A stretch of DNA of 48,264 nt from CAJBLF01 sp964613015 (GCA_964613015.1 CAZTFP010000010.1:1-48264), one strand, 5' to 3'. Shown: positions 8,512-18,884, counted from the stretch's first letter. The notes: generated by a model from the letters alone, not told the origin. A program made the numbers and translations.

Positions 8512-9267
8512 TTAATGCCTATGCTTTGTTTTTTTATGGATTTTGGCATTTGCTTTTTCGCTTTCTTTTACTCGTGTTTCAAACTCTACTTCTTGTCCGA
8601 TTTTGTTAAAGACTTTCCCTGCACACATATCGATTACATCTCCCGGGAATAAAACACTTTCGTATTTTCCTAGGTAGTGTAAGTACTTTTCATGTACGAC
8701 AATATTTCCTTTTTTGTCTCTGATAGGTACAGAAAGTTCACCGGCAGCAGCAGCCCATGCTTCCAATTGAGGAAGATGATGTGCTAAACCTTCTCCTGGT
8801 GCGATGGTGAATCTGCATGTTTCAGCAGTACCCCAATTTGATTGTGTTTTCCAGTGAATCGGGTTCAACATTCCGTTCCCGCAAGCTAAGAATAGCGTGT
8901 CTTTTACACAGGCATCGTTGAGTATAATAATCAATTCGTTATTGAAATTACCATTATACGTTTTCCCGTCTCCAGACATAACTCCTTTGACAGACCCACT
9001 TCCAAAAATAAAGTGGATGTTTTTTTCGTTTTTGATGCAAGGATAATGAGTGATTACATTTTTCGTCAGGATTTTTCGGTACTGATCAACAAGAGTTTTT
9101 TGTCCTATTGTATCGTTAGCGATTCCCATTTTGTGAAATTGGTCTAATGGAAAACCGGTAGCGTAGCTGGAATCCTGTGGTTTGGTCTGCCAGATAGGAT
9201 CTTTACCATTACATGAAGAAAAAAGAATGGCAGTAAATGCCATAAAAATGAACAACAAATGTTTCAT
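8512..9267 (-). CDS. Putative lipoprotein, function unknown
   Basis: 251 aa. The N-terminus MKHLLFIFMAFTAILFSSC-N is a signal peptide ending in a lipobox-like SSC at residue 19, so the mature protein is probably lipid-anchored outside the membrane. The body contains several Cys and a clear hydrophilic C-terminus rich in Lys/His (KIHKKTKHRH). A segment FIFGSGSVKGVMSGDGKTYNG and a later LACGNGMLNP could form a beta-rich fold; no family was recognised. No TGA glycine occurs although the protein is glycine-rich, unlike its neighbours. It has its own promoter and terminator. Probably acquired recently. Confidence 0.8.
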   Translation of the reverse strand: MKHLLFIFMAFTAILFSSCNGKDPIWQTKPQDSSYATGFPLDQFHKMGIANDTIGQKTLVDQYRKILTKNVITHYPCIKNEKNIHFIFGSGSVKGVMSGDGKTYNGNFNNELIIILNDACVKDTLFLACGNGMLNPIHWKTQSNWGTAETCRFTIAPGEGLAHHLPQLEAWAAAAGELSVPIRDKKGNIVVHEKYLHYLGKYESVLFPGDVIDMCAGKVFNKIGQEVEFETRVKESEKANAKIHKKTKHRH

Positions 9268-9295
9268 ACGATTTTATTTTTATTAGTGTGTGATA

Positions 9296-9323
9296 TTTGT
9301 ATTTATTTATTATATTAAGTCAA
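9296..9323 (-). promoter_or_regulatory. Sigma-70 promoter of the lipoprotein gene
   Basis: TTGACT (9323-9318), a 16-base spacer, TACAAA (9301-9296), 29 bases before the ATG. A TATAAT also lies within the spacer. Confidence 0.5.
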
Positions 9324-9348
9324 TATCTTTTTATTTATTATATATTTT

Positions 9349-12300
9349 TTATTTCTGAGCTCGAACAACTTTCTGTTCACCGTTTACGTCTTTAAATTCT
9401 TTTGCTCTGACCTTGATTTTGTCACCTATGTTGTAATATTTTTTTCGTTCAACTCATGCGGGAGCGACGATAAAGTTTTTATGTAATAATCATTCTACTC
9501 ATTTCACGGTGACGAACATTCCGTAATTATAACTGAGTTTGATATATCCTTCATATTCTTGTCCTATTTTTATATCTTTGATGGTAAATCATCATTCACC
9601 ATTACTACTTTCTTTTTTTACTGGCGAGGTGCTGACTGCTGAGATATTTGTTGGTGAACTCTTTACTGCTGACACTTTTGTTCATTCTTCTGGTTTTGTT
9701 TCCTGTACTCATGTTTCTTTGGGAGGAGCTATGCTTTTTTCTAGTTTAGCAACGTTTGGACAAAATTTGAGATGATTCTGTTTTTCTTTTTTTATTCCTG
9801 CTTGTTCATAAATATCGTCGAGTTGTTTATATGCGTTATCTTTTGATCCAATCCGTATCATCAATGGTCCGTTATTTTCTATCTGGATAGTTTGATGTTG
9901 ATAAATATCTACCCATACCGCTATTTCTTTATTTTTATCAAGGGTAACTTTACTTCCTGCTTTGTATTTGATAGTAGATTGGTCTTCTAGTCCCTTTGGT
10001 TTTGTGTACCAAATCGCCTTGTGTGCATAATATTCGGTATCAAAAATAATTGCATCAGGTTCTACGCCATCGACAGCAAATTCAGTAAAGTATGGTATAT
10101 GTTGTTCTACAAAGAGATCATGGAGATTTTCTAGTTCTATTTCGCTTATGCCAATTGCTTCCATTTTGGCTTTCTCCATTATTTTTTCTTGTACTGAAAA
10201 AGTTTTATTGGATCGTGCCATCATAAGTCTTTCCAATTGTCCTCTTTCCATAGCATATCTTTGTCTTGATTGTTTTCTGATTTTATCAATCAATTCTAGA
10301 GAGCCTTCTCAACCTGTATTTGGTGGAAGTGTCTTCATAGAAAATGGATCAGAAGAAATACCATCAATCATAAGTCTGGTATAGGTCGTATATTTTGGTA
10401 GTGAAATCAAATCATTTACTGATACCATACCTTTAAATTGTCCGGTAATGATATCCGCATCATCTTTACCTACAGTGAATGCTATTGTTGTACCTACATT
10501 TCCAAAGATTGCGTCTTTGATGGTATCCAACAGCTGTGAAGTATATTGGTTGGCCACGATAAGCGATAATTTATATTTTCTTGCTTCTGAAAGGATGGTG
10601 ACAAATGATTCCGATGCAAAATTTTGGAACTCATCGATATAGAGATAAAAGTCTCTTCTCTGATGAACTGGGATATCTGCTCTCGACATAGCATCTATTT
10701 GAAATTTTGTTACTAAGAGTGATCCAATCATGTTTGCGTTATCTTCTCCTATTCTTCCTTTACTCAAATTTACCAAAATGATTTTTCCTTCATCCATCGC
10801 TTTTCTGAGATTGAGTTTTGTTCTTGCTTGTCCAAAAATATTTCTTACGAGTTTGGAAGAGAGAAATTGTCCAACTTTATTCGTAATTGGAGAGATCGCT
10901 TCATCCCTTTGTTTATCATTCCATTTATTAAATTCTGCTGTCCAAAATTTCAAAACTACTGCATCTTTTACACAAGAAATAACTTCTTCACGGAAAGATT
11001 TGTCAGTGAGTACTCTCAGTATATGCATAAGCGTAGCATTTGGATAATCTACGAGTGATATGACCACATTTCTCAAAATATATTCTAATCTTGGTCCCCA
11101 GCTATTTTCAAATAATTTATTGAATGTAGAGACGACTCCTGAAGCTACGAGATTTTTTTCTTCTTCCGTATTGGCTTGTAACAGGTTGAATCCTATAGGA
11201 TAATCTGAGTCTGCAACGTCAAATAAAATCACATCATTGATTCTATTAGTAGGGATATGCTCAAGTACCGAATCTACTAGTTCTCCATGTGGATCCAAGA
11301 GACAGAGTCCATTACCCGCTTTCATATCGCTGATAATCATATTACTCAAAAAGACTGATTTACCTGTTCCTGTTTTTCCTACGATATACATATGCCTAAA
11401 TTTATCTTCTTTTTTTATTCCAAATGTTATCTTTTCTCCTCTATAATCAGTATTTCCAAGTATAGTTAGGTCTTTCAGATCAGTACTTTTTGTTGTAGGT
11501 AGATTTGTCGGATAGGGGAGTTTTCTATACGGAGTATATTCCAATCCTTTATTGAAATTTTCCATAGTCGGTACGTGAAAAAAATTCTGTGCTTGTGCAT
11601 GAGTCATACCGTGAAATTTTTCAGATGTCTTGATTTTTATCTTTCCATTGGAAATAAATGGTGCAAATGCTGCGACTATATTTTTTTTCAGAGATTCTCT
11701 GATATAGGAATCTTTGGTACTGATTTTATAACTAAATGAACCAAATATTTCTGGTTTTGTTTCTGGTTTTTTTTCTATCGGCGTGCCATCATCATTTTTC
11801 TTTTTTGGTTCTCGTATCCGTTTAAAAACAGCATCCATATATTGTAAAAAATTCTTTTTGAGTTTAAAAGTATAGGTGAAATAGATATTAAGTTTGGAGT
11901 TTGCGTCTACCAAATTATACAACGAAAATATTCCATTCATCGGATCCATATAGGTTCCTCATCTCGTAAATTCATCTTTGCCGAGCAATGTTCCTTCTTT
12001 GGAAAAATTGAGCCAATCTCTGCTTTGTGGGATAGTTATAGGATCTTTGAGTTCAACAAGATCTGAAGTCGGGTAACTAGCAAAAAATGTATTTTCAAAA
12101 TAATTTTTGAAATCTTTGGGCACTCCAACATATAATTTAATATTAGAATTATTTCCACTAATCATGAAAATTATTTTCTTTTGCTTGAGACTTATAATAT
12201 TTTTGCTCACGGTATCTCGATGATTGACGCCGCGATCATTGTCTTTGAATGGTTTTATGTGAAAAAAGACATAATTGCTCGAATGATTTATAAGTGCTGT

Positions 12301-12396
12301 AGTGGTTGTTGGTGTTGTCGCTACCTGTTCAATCTTTGTTTTTTTTCATCATGTTCAGGCAAGCATTTTGCCCAGTTTTTCAGCTTGTTTTAGCAT
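9349..12396 (-). CDS. TraG/VirB4-like ATPase with C-terminal S1 domain
   Basis: A 1015-aa protein assembled across several TGA glycines (for example near 12344, 11957 and 10309). The central P-loop ATPase has Walker A GKTGTGKS at residues 340-347, a following LLDPHGELVDS, and Walker B LYIDEFQNF with the acidic pair at 588-589, as in TraG/TrwB, VirB4 and HerA DNA-pumping ATPases. A low-complexity linker (KSSPTNISAVSTSPVKKESS) leads to about 70 C-terminal residues, IGQEYEGYIKLSYNYGMFV and beyond, that read as an S1 RNA-binding fold. Start: ATG at 12396; a GTG at 12210 is the first start seen with the standard code. A paralogue without S1 lies at 41676-44870. Its role in DNA transfer, secretion or chromosome handling is undetermined. 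Confidence 0.85.
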
Positions 12397-12511
12397 TTTA
12401 TTTAAAAATTGAGTAAAGTTTCAAAGGAAATACAGTTGAAACCTGCTTGGTTCCTTAATATTATATATATTTTATTATAAAAAGCAAGTATTTGTGATAT
12501 AAAATAATTGA

Positions 12512-12571
12512 CCCTCCTTACTCAAGGAGGGAATGTCTCTCCCTTGAAATCGGAGAGAATCCCGTTAGGGA
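12512..12571. repeat. Cluster of three adjacent hairpins (REP-like)
   Basis: Three consecutive stem-loops: CCCTCCTT/AAGGAGGG (12512-12519 with 12524-12531), TCTCTCC/GGAGAGA (12536-12542 with 12552-12558) and TCCC/GGGA (12560-12563 with 12568-12571). There is no T-run and the sequence is more GC-rich than its surroundings. It resembles a REP-like or mobile non-coding element, or a small structured RNA, in a 295-base gap that otherwise holds only the promoter of the next gene. Confidence 0.5.
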
Positions 12572-12629
12572 TAAAGTCAGATGAAGTGGGATTTGTTTAC
12601 CAGTTGTTTTATAGGTAATTTAGCTTCTG

Positions 12630-12657
12630 TTGAATAAAAAAGTTTTTTACATACATT
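12630..12657 (+). promoter_or_regulatory. Possible promoter of the PriA-like gene
   Basis: TTGAAT (12630-12635), a 16-base spacer, TACATT (12652-12657), 34 bases before the ATG at 12692. Confidence 0.4.
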
Positions 12658-12691
12658 TATTGGTGGTTTTTAGCTGTTCGTTGTTTTTGGT

Positions 12692-13426
12692 ATGTATTTA
12701 TATAGTTTTGATCGTTTTTTTGGCTTTGATAAGGTATGTCTTTTGGCTGAAAATACTGGTAAAAAGAAAGTGAAAGCGGGTGATTTGCTGGTATTTGGTA
12801 ATCAGTATTTTTTGGCATTGGGAGAAACATTATCATTTTCTGAACAATATCAACATCTTGCTACGACTCAAGCAGAGCTAGTCTATAAAGAATTTCTTTC
12901 CGCTTCAGCATTGAAACTGTTTCACTGGATGGTGGAAACCTATTATACAACCTATAAATCTGTGGTAAAACTTTTTTTTGCTAACGATATCCAGAAACTA
13001 CTAGAACGTGAAGATAAACTCAAAAAAGCAAAAAAAATTGCTTTACCATCAAAAACTGTTTTGCAATATTCATTTTCTCTTTCTCCGGAATGACAGACAT
13101 TGATTGTTTTTCCTGATTTATGGACTATGTACAATACGACCGATGAAGCGTTTCGTGAACATCCTGCGGTAGTGTCTTTGTCGTCAATTCAGAGTCAGAA
13201 TCAAAAAGATGTCCATCGATGGGAGATCAAAAAGTGATTGAAATCAATAATTATTTGTACGTACGCTGAGATATTTCAAGATTTTCAAAATTTAAAAAAA
13301 ATAATTTTTATCGATCCCCATAAGCGATATTATGCTAATCAACAAGACCCGAGATATAAAGTGGCTGATGTGATAGAGGAAATGAAGAAGTTGTATGGTG
13401 CGAATTTGGAAATTATGTGAGTATAA
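12692..13426 (+). CDS. Truncated, degenerate PriA-like primosomal protein
   Basis: 244 aa with TGA glycines near 13091, 13234 and 13418. The N-terminal part (VKAGDLLVFGNQYFLALG) resembles the DNA-binding domain of PriA. The second half follows the PriA helicase N-lobe: TLIVFPDLWTMYN in place of motif Ia (VLVPEIALT), a W..IKKG-x-K-SIIICTYAEIF in place of GTRSALF, and FIDPHKRYYANQQDPRYKVADV in place of DEEHDSSYKQQ..PRYHARD. The Walker A motif is missing, DEEH has become IDPH, and the protein ends where the second helicase lobe should begin. It is therefore probably not a helicase; it may have kept a DNA- or partner-binding role. Family assignment is tentative. Confidence 0.6.
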
Positions 13427-13486
13427 TCCTAATTTTTAATTTGCAATTTCTAATTTATAATCTCCTAAAAAATTAAATTTATATAT

Positions 13487-13514
13487 AAAAAAAACCTCTG
13501 CTGATATGCAGAGG
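13487..13514 (-). terminator. Terminator of the gene at 13541
   Basis: CCTCTGC/GCAGAGG stem (13495-13501 with 13508-13514), loop TGATAT, followed on the minus strand by eight T. It closely matches the terminator at 13943-13969, including flanking TGTTGTTTA. Confidence 0.8.
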
Positions 13515-13540
13515 AATGGTTGTTGTTTACGGCACTTTTT

Positions 13541-13855
13541 TTATTCTATTAAGATGACAAGCATCGAATGAGAGAAATCATCTTCAGTATCCCCATGATT
13601 TACATTATATGCTTTCCCATGTGGATTTTCTTTTGAATATTCTAAACCACGTTCTGTCTTTTCTACGTTTTCTTGTGTTTTGGTGAATATCCAATGTTTC
13701 GTTTTAAATCCTCCATGTCCATTGTTATCTCCTGGAGTAGGAAATGCAATGAATGCGTCTCCTATTTTCAATTCTCCGAATGTTAGTGGTTCGAAGTATT
13801 CTGCAGGCATATCTGCGAATTCTTTTTTTAAATTTTCTGCTGTTTTTGTTGCCAT
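13541..13855 (-). CDS. Hypothetical small protein
   Basis: 104 aa, not recognised. Sequence: a short helical N-terminus (TKTAENLKKEFADMP), then a beta-type segment (GELKIGDAFIAFPTPGDNNG) and a hydrophilic middle (KTQENVEKTERGLEYSKE), ending SMLVILIE. The KIGDAFIAFP piece recalls small beta-barrel folds that occur as stand-alone proteins in other Patescibacteria, but this is only an impression. All glycines are GGN, none TGA. It has its own promoter and terminator, the terminator being a near-copy of that of the neighbouring transporter gene. Confidence 0.7.
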   Translation of the reverse strand: MATKTAENLKKEFADMPAEYFEPLTFGELKIGDAFIAFPTPGDNNGHGGFKTKHWIFTKTQENVEKTERGLEYSKENPHGKAYNVNHGDTEDDFSHSMLVILIE

Positions 13856-13884
13856 GATTTTTGACTTTTTTATTTATTTTTTGT

Positions 13885-13912
13885 AATATATCTATTTTAT
13901 ATAAAATGTCAA
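13885..13912 (-). promoter_or_regulatory. Sigma-70 promoter of the gene at 13541
   Basis: TTGACA (13912-13907), a 16-base spacer, TATATT (13890-13885), 30 bases before the ATG. Confidence 0.6.
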
Positions 13913-13942
13913 TTATATTTTTTTATTTCTCGCTTTTCAATT

Positions 13943-13969
13943 AAAAAAACCTCTGCTGATACACAGAGG
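13943..13969 (-). terminator. Terminator of the DMT transporter gene
   Basis: CCTCTG/CAGAGG stem (13950-13955 with 13964-13969), followed on the minus strand by seven T. Near-copy of the terminator at 13487-13514. Confidence 0.75.
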
Positions 13970-14015
13970 AGTCATTGTTGTTTATCGCGTTTTTTTTAAA
14001 TAATTACTAATTGTT

Positions 14016-14423
14016 TTACTTTATAATAAGTACAATACCTACTACTACAACTATCATACCAATTATTTTTGTTATAGTGATCGTAGGTTGTCCCATAATA
14101 AAGAAGCCTAATATTAAGGCTAATGCTGGCATACTCGCCGATATAATACTGACGTATAGCCCAGGTTGATCTGTTGTTATGAGCTTGCTATATATGTACA
14201 TGCCAAGCCCATTTACTAGTCCTATTATGAGAGCTATTCCTATGTGTTTTATAGGAAGGTATAACTTATGTTGTCCCATCACACTAAAGAAAAGCGGCAA
14301 TACTGTAGCTATCATGACCCATATTGTAGAAGCAACTGGGTTTGGACTGCCGGACTTATTTACCAAGATTGGCCATGCAGCAAAGCATAAAGCCGTCATT
14401 ATACAATATATTATGTTTTGCAT
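14016..14423 (-). CDS. Half-size DMT/EamA-type membrane transporter
   Basis: 135 aa with about five hydrophobic segments, covering one EamA unit rather than the usual tandem pair of about 300 aa. Typical features are the N-terminal MTALCFAAWPILVNKSG, a WVMIATVLPLFF segment and the C-terminal ALILGFFIMGQPTITITKIIGMIVVVVGIVLI, matching the end of EamA repeats. Half-size members work as dimers. The substrate is unknown. All glycines are GGN, none TGA, in contrast with the native pilus genes that follow. It has its own promoter and terminator. Confidence 0.8.
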   Translation of the reverse strand: MQNIIYCIMTALCFAAWPILVNKSGSPNPVASTIWVMIATVLPLFFSVMGQHKLYLPIKHIGIALIIGLVNGLGMYIYSKLITTDQPGLYVSIISASMPALALILGFFIMGQPTITITKIIGMIVVVVGIVLIIK

Positions 14424-14447
14424 ATTTTTTTGTTTTATTTTTTATTT

Positions 14448-14475
14448 TTTATATATATTTTACTATATAAGTCAA
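14448..14475 (-). promoter_or_regulatory. Sigma-70 promoter of the DMT transporter gene
   Basis: TTGACT (14475-14470), a 16-base spacer, TATAAA (14453-14448), 25 bases before the ATG. Confidence 0.6.
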
Positions 14476-14534
14476 CTATATTTCCTTTTTTTAAACTTTT
14501 CGTAAGAGGAGAAATGGTGGCTTTGTAGCTTGAT

Positions 14535-14563
14535 TTGGAAAAATTCGTTATTCTGTATATAAT
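14535..14563 (+). promoter_or_regulatory. Promoter of the pilus assembly genes
   Basis: TTGGAA (14535-14540), a 17-base spacer, TATAAT (14558-14563). The -10 box ends only three bases before the first ATG (14567), so the mRNA may start inside the annotated ORF; ATGs at 14582 and 14594 are then the likelier starts. Confidence 0.45.
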
Positions 14564-14566
14564 AAG

Positions 14567-15166
14567 ATGGTATTTTACTTCATGTTTTTTTCAATGAGTG
14601 TACATAGACTTCATTCCAAATGGAAAATATATTTTCAGATATTGCTTGTGATTTTGTGAGTATTACTCCTTGCTTTCGCTTATCTCAAGGTAGATATGTT
14701 TTTGATGAACCAAACAATCACTGATAAACGTCAGGTTTTGTCCTGACAAACCGCACAATTAAAATCCTATACACTTCTTACGGGATATAATAAATTACAG
14801 GCAGTTAAAATTCTTGAAGAAAAACAAACTACTATGCCGTGGTCTGATCATATTTCTAAAATGATTGCTATGTTGGAAGATCTTAAAAAAGTTGATACGA
14901 GTACGACAGATACTATTGTCCTTTCTGATTTCAATGTCAGTATGGATAAAATAACCCTCAAATGACAGGTTTCCAATTTGTTGCTTTTGTATTATTCTAA
15001 TCCAACCAAAGGTATTACTTCACTTATCGATAGATTCTCTAATTTGGATTTTATCCAGAATATTCGTATCCAAACCTATGATAGAGTGGGCGATAATAAT
15101 TATTATGAATTTGTTTTAGAAGCTAATATTATCAATGATGCAGGAACAGGCAGCACAACAAAATAG
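14567..15166 (+). CDS. PilN-like type IV pilus assembly protein
   Basis: 199 aa with several TGA glycines. A short basic N-terminus (HRLHSKWK) precedes one membrane segment (IYFQILLVILGVLLLAFAYL), then a helical stretch and a C-terminal domain ending FSNLDFIQNIRIQTYDR. The order of a single TM segment, coil and small alpha/beta domain (DFNVSMDKITLKGQVSNL) matches PilN, the inner-membrane alignment subunit that pairs with PilO. The gene overlaps the following PilO-like gene by about 30 bases and precedes pilC. The start is uncertain because the promoter lies very close; translation may begin at 14582 or 14594. The family call is based on layout and weak similarity. Confidence 0.7.
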
Positions 15167-15932
15167 TCAAATCATCGATAGGTTACTCGGTGAGCAACAA
15201 CAAAAAAAATCCACGGAAAGCAATACGCTCGCGGAAGATAATCAGGTATTGATTACAACCTCTAGAGTGGTAGGTATCAGATATAGAATTTATTTCATTA
15301 TCTTGTTACTCGTTCTCGTAGTTTTTGGTAATAATATTCTCTTGCCTGCATTGGATAATTTCCAATCTATACAGACACAAGTCGGTGATATCAATCTCCA
15401 AATTTCCAACTTTACCACCAAAAAATTACAATCTGATGCTGATCAAAAATTGATTCAAAAGATCGAAGCACAACAGTCAGATATTGTTTCCTGTCTCAAT
15501 ACCAGAACCAATTGTGATGTTATAGATCCTGCATTGAGAACAAATTTTTCATTTGCTAGATCGTATATTCAACTCAATAATTTGACTGATCCCAAAATGT
15601 TTGTCAATGAAAAGATTTTACTCGCAAATATCAATGAATATTTGCTAAGAGATCCAGTGACTCAAGTAAAAAATGGTTTAATCAACCAGATTGCTATTTG
15701 AGAACCAAAACAATTTTTCTGAAACCTCTATTATGTTCCTCTCAAACTCAATATTACCTTTGATACCAAGGATGCATTACTTTCTTTTATCGATAATGTA
15801 GAGAAGAAAGTGCTTGCTGATATAAATTATCGTGTTCTCTATAAAATAGATAAAGTAAATTATGATATCGCCAATTATACAACCCAACAAAAAGTCGATA
15901 TCGATTTAAATGCTTACTACTATACTAACTAA
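15135..15932 (+). CDS. PilO-like type IV pilus assembly protein
   Basis: 265 aa. About 50 N-terminal cytoplasmic residues, rich in Gln, precede one membrane segment (YRIYFIILLLVLVVFGNNILL), a coiled stretch (FQSIQTQVGDINLQISNF) and a C-terminal domain (PLKLNITFDTKDALLSFIDNVEKK), the layout of PilO. It overlaps the PilN-like gene in another frame (ATGs at 15135 and 15138), which suggests translational coupling. Two TGA glycines (near 15699 and 15719). Expected to form the inner-membrane alignment complex with the PilN-like protein. Confidence 0.7.
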
Positions 15933-15991
15933 ATATTCATACTGAAATTCAAGTAATTACCTTCATGTTTTATTTGTGCGTATGTGCATAT

Positions 15992-17125
15992 ATGGAAGAA
16001 AAACAAATTATAGAAAATGAATATAATCCAGGTCCAATCGATAGTATGATTGTATCTACTTTACAATCTCTTGATAGATGAAGTTTCTGAACCAAGGATA
16101 AAATTTTGTTTTTCAAAGAATTGGCATATTTGCTCAAATGATGAGTTTCTCTGTTTGCTGCAATACAACTTATCTGAGATACTTCTGAAAATTATGCGCT
16201 CAAAGAGATTTCCAAAACCATTTCTGCATTTCTTCATAGAGGAAAAAGTCTCTCTTATGCACTCAATAGACTCCCTGATTATTTTGATACTGGTGATTAT
16301 TCGCTCATCAAAACTTGAGAAATGTCTTGAGAACTTCCTATGATTCTCCAATCTCTTGCTACAGAATATGTCTATATCAAAGAAATGAAAAATAAATATA
16401 TCGGTGCACTGATTTATCCCGCTATTCTTATCGTAGTAGCTATTGTAGCTGTATTTGCTTTGTTTTTGCTTGTTTTACCAAATATATTTTCTATTGCAGA
16501 AAGTTTTCAAAACCTTCAATTGCCGTGGATTACTAGAATGCTTCATGATGTTACTATTTTCTTTCAGACTCAATGGAAAACTATTCTCTGAACGGTTGCC
16601 TGACTTTCTTTGGTAGGATGAGTATTTTTTTCTACTGAATTTTGAAAAAAAAGCTGGTTTACCATCTTGCTCAATATCCCTATGATTGGGAAGATGACCA
16701 AATATTTCTATATTGTAAAGTTTTGTAGATATATGAAGCTTATGATGAATGCAGGTATGAGCTATATCCAGACGTTTCAACTCTTGAGAGATATCTTAGA
16801 TATCCCTGTATATCATGATATGATTGAACGTATTTTAGTCTGATTAAATAAGTGAGAAAGTATTTATAGCGTATTACAATATGAAACTGAACTCATTCCT
16901 TCTGATGTATCAGTAATGATTAAGGTAGGTGAAGAAACTGCAAACCTTTCTAATTCATTGGATAATGTTCTCGAGATGTATCAGGAGGATCTCAATACTA
17001 TTATTATGCGTTCATCCAAGATTATTGAGCCAGTTATGTTGATTTTTGTCGGATGAATTGTTGTCGTCATTGCACTTGGAATTTTCTGATTAATTCTTCA
17101 AATCATGGCATGAGCAGGAATGTAA
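15992..17125 (+). CDS. pilC: Type IV pilus inner-membrane platform protein PilC
   Basis: 377 aa of the GspF/PilC family, the membrane platform on which the assembly ATPases act. Two homologous halves are visible: LLKGGVSLFAAIQLI with ALNRLPDYFDTGDYSLIKTGEMSGELP trimmed to its key IKTGEMSG, and in the second half LMMNAGMSYIQTFQLL with MIKVGEETANL. Three membrane segments are present, the last near the C-terminus (VMLIFVGGIVVVIALGIFGL). Many glycines are TGA, including those in both GE motifs, so the standard code leaves only fragments. An in-frame ATG at 15965 would add nine hydrophobic residues. No pilB or pilT lies in the window. Confidence 0.92.
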
Positions 17126-17230
17126 AATTATTTTTCTAATTTTCAAACATAAAAACTGTCCTTTTAGCAGTTTATTTTAAGTATTGTGAATATTTATTTA
17201 CATTTGTCAACAAATCGATATAAGATAGCT

Positions 17231-18751
17231 ATGCTTATAACCTATGAAGATTCTAAAGAACCTGTTATAGTGTATAAAGACCAATTATTCGTGCAAAATC
17301 GACATAAGGATCATATACAATTTAATCCTCGTAATTTGCTCTTTCTTACGCTATCTTCTCCTCAACTTTGACAACTGACTGACAAAGATGTTTTTGTGCC
17401 ACATCAAAAAATGACGCAGGATTATCAGGTGTACAAAAAATTACAATTTGAAAAAGAAAAAATGCTTCCGCTTCTCAGGCAGACATTGCTTGATTCGTCG
17501 CTTCCTGATATAAATTATTTTCCTATGGGTGATTATGAGACCTCTCCTGGTGTTTCTCCACAGACAATCACTCCTTACGGATGAAAATCAGAATTTCTTC
17601 GTTGGATTTCCTGGCTTGGCGACAAACAAGCAATTCCTCATATCAGAGAATTGTTATTTCATACGGAAGATCCATTGTATTATAGAGACATGCCTTTGTG
17701 AAAGGATAGTCCATATATCAAGGATGAATGTATTAAGGTATTAGGAGATCTATGAGCAAAAAACGTTCTGTTTGAATATCTTTTACAGGAAAAAAATCCC
17801 AAGTACAGATATATCCAAGGTACGCTTACTGCACTTATGCAATGATGATTGACTGATGCTGATCTGCCATTGTTTATGAAATTATGTGAAAGATATGAAT
17901 CGCTTGATAAACCGGCACATGAATTGTTCGAATATTATCTGGAAAAACTTTTTTGGGAGTGATGGAGTTTATGATCTATGAGAAATCAATATTACAGATG
18001 AGTTTTACATGATTATGATACCGACGCTCCTGTACAATGGCTTGTTTGTAAAGCAATAGCCCGTATGTGAACTCAGAAATCAGTAGAATCTTTGGAATAT
18101 GTTTACCAACATACTGTGTATTATGAATTACGTAAATCTGCTCTTATCGGTATCAGGCATCGAGCTTTTTTACAACAAGATGCTTTCAGACATAAGACAA
18201 CACAGGTACCAGCTACTTTTATAGAAAAGATATATAAACAATATTGTGATTTTGATAATCGGGAAATGCTTACTATTCCGATGCAACATGCTTTGACAGA
18301 TACTGCTGATCATGAATATCAAGAAGATTCTCGTAAACGTAAAAAACAAGAAAAAATAGAAGCAAAAAATGAATTACTAGAAAGAGCTAATTATTTCAAA
18401 ACACTTAAACCATGAGATACTATAGGTATAGATTCTCCGTTTGTGTATTATGATGAAGAGAAACTGACGTGAATAATTATAGAAAATGATTGAAAGACTT
18501 TGCTTATTGAATCTCAATTCAACAATACAACTAAAATAGGAAGAAGAAAATTTCTTATAAAAAATTGATTATCAAACTGACCAGCGTGTTTTATTGATGA
18601 TGATGGATGGTGAAAAAAACCATATTTTTATTCGTTAATTATTCCACAAACAGAAAAGAAAGAATCTCATAATATAAAACCTTCGGATGTTCTTATTCGT
18701 GTTCATCAATTTTCTAAGGAAGAACCTGAAAATGATGATTTATTTTTCTAA
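17231..18751 (+). CDS. HEAT-repeat-like protein of unknown function
   Basis: 506 aa, cytoplasmic. The middle (roughly residues 120-340) is a series of paired helices such as YIKDECIKVLGDLGAKNVLFEY, shortened here to YIKDECIKVLGDLG, and PVQWLVCKAIARMGTQKSVE, the pattern of HEAT or PBS-lyase-type repeats that bind proteins. The C-terminal 120 residues are beta-rich (ESQFNNTTKIGRRKFLIKNG). Many glycines are TGA. Start chosen at ATG 17231; an in-frame GTG at 17186 is possible. It lies downstream of pilC, so a pilus-related scaffold is possible but not shown by the sequence. Followed by a perfect palindrome acting as terminator. Confidence 0.7.
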
Positions 18752-18843
18752 TGTTTATTCTTATAAAAATATCCGCCTAAATCTATACCTCTATCTTTTT
18801 ATGTTGAATTCACTTCGGTCCAAATAAAGATAGTCTAAATTAC

Positions 18844-18881
18844 ATAAAAGAACTGTTCGTTTAAACGAACAGTTCTTTTAT
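18844..18881. terminator. 38-bp perfect palindrome between convergent genes
   Basis: Each arm is 19 bases, centred between 18862 and 18863, with core GTTCGTTTAAACGAAC and flanking A- and T-runs, so it can terminate transcription from both sides. It lies between the HEAT-like gene and the end of copA. The core CGTTTAAACG recurs at 25000-25009. Confidence 0.8.
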
Positions 18882-18884
18882 TTC

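Noticed and set aside
10308..10311. A gene boundary between the ATPase and the S1-containing part
   Set aside because: The separating codon is TGA in the same frame; the coding sequence continues without a TAA/TAG.
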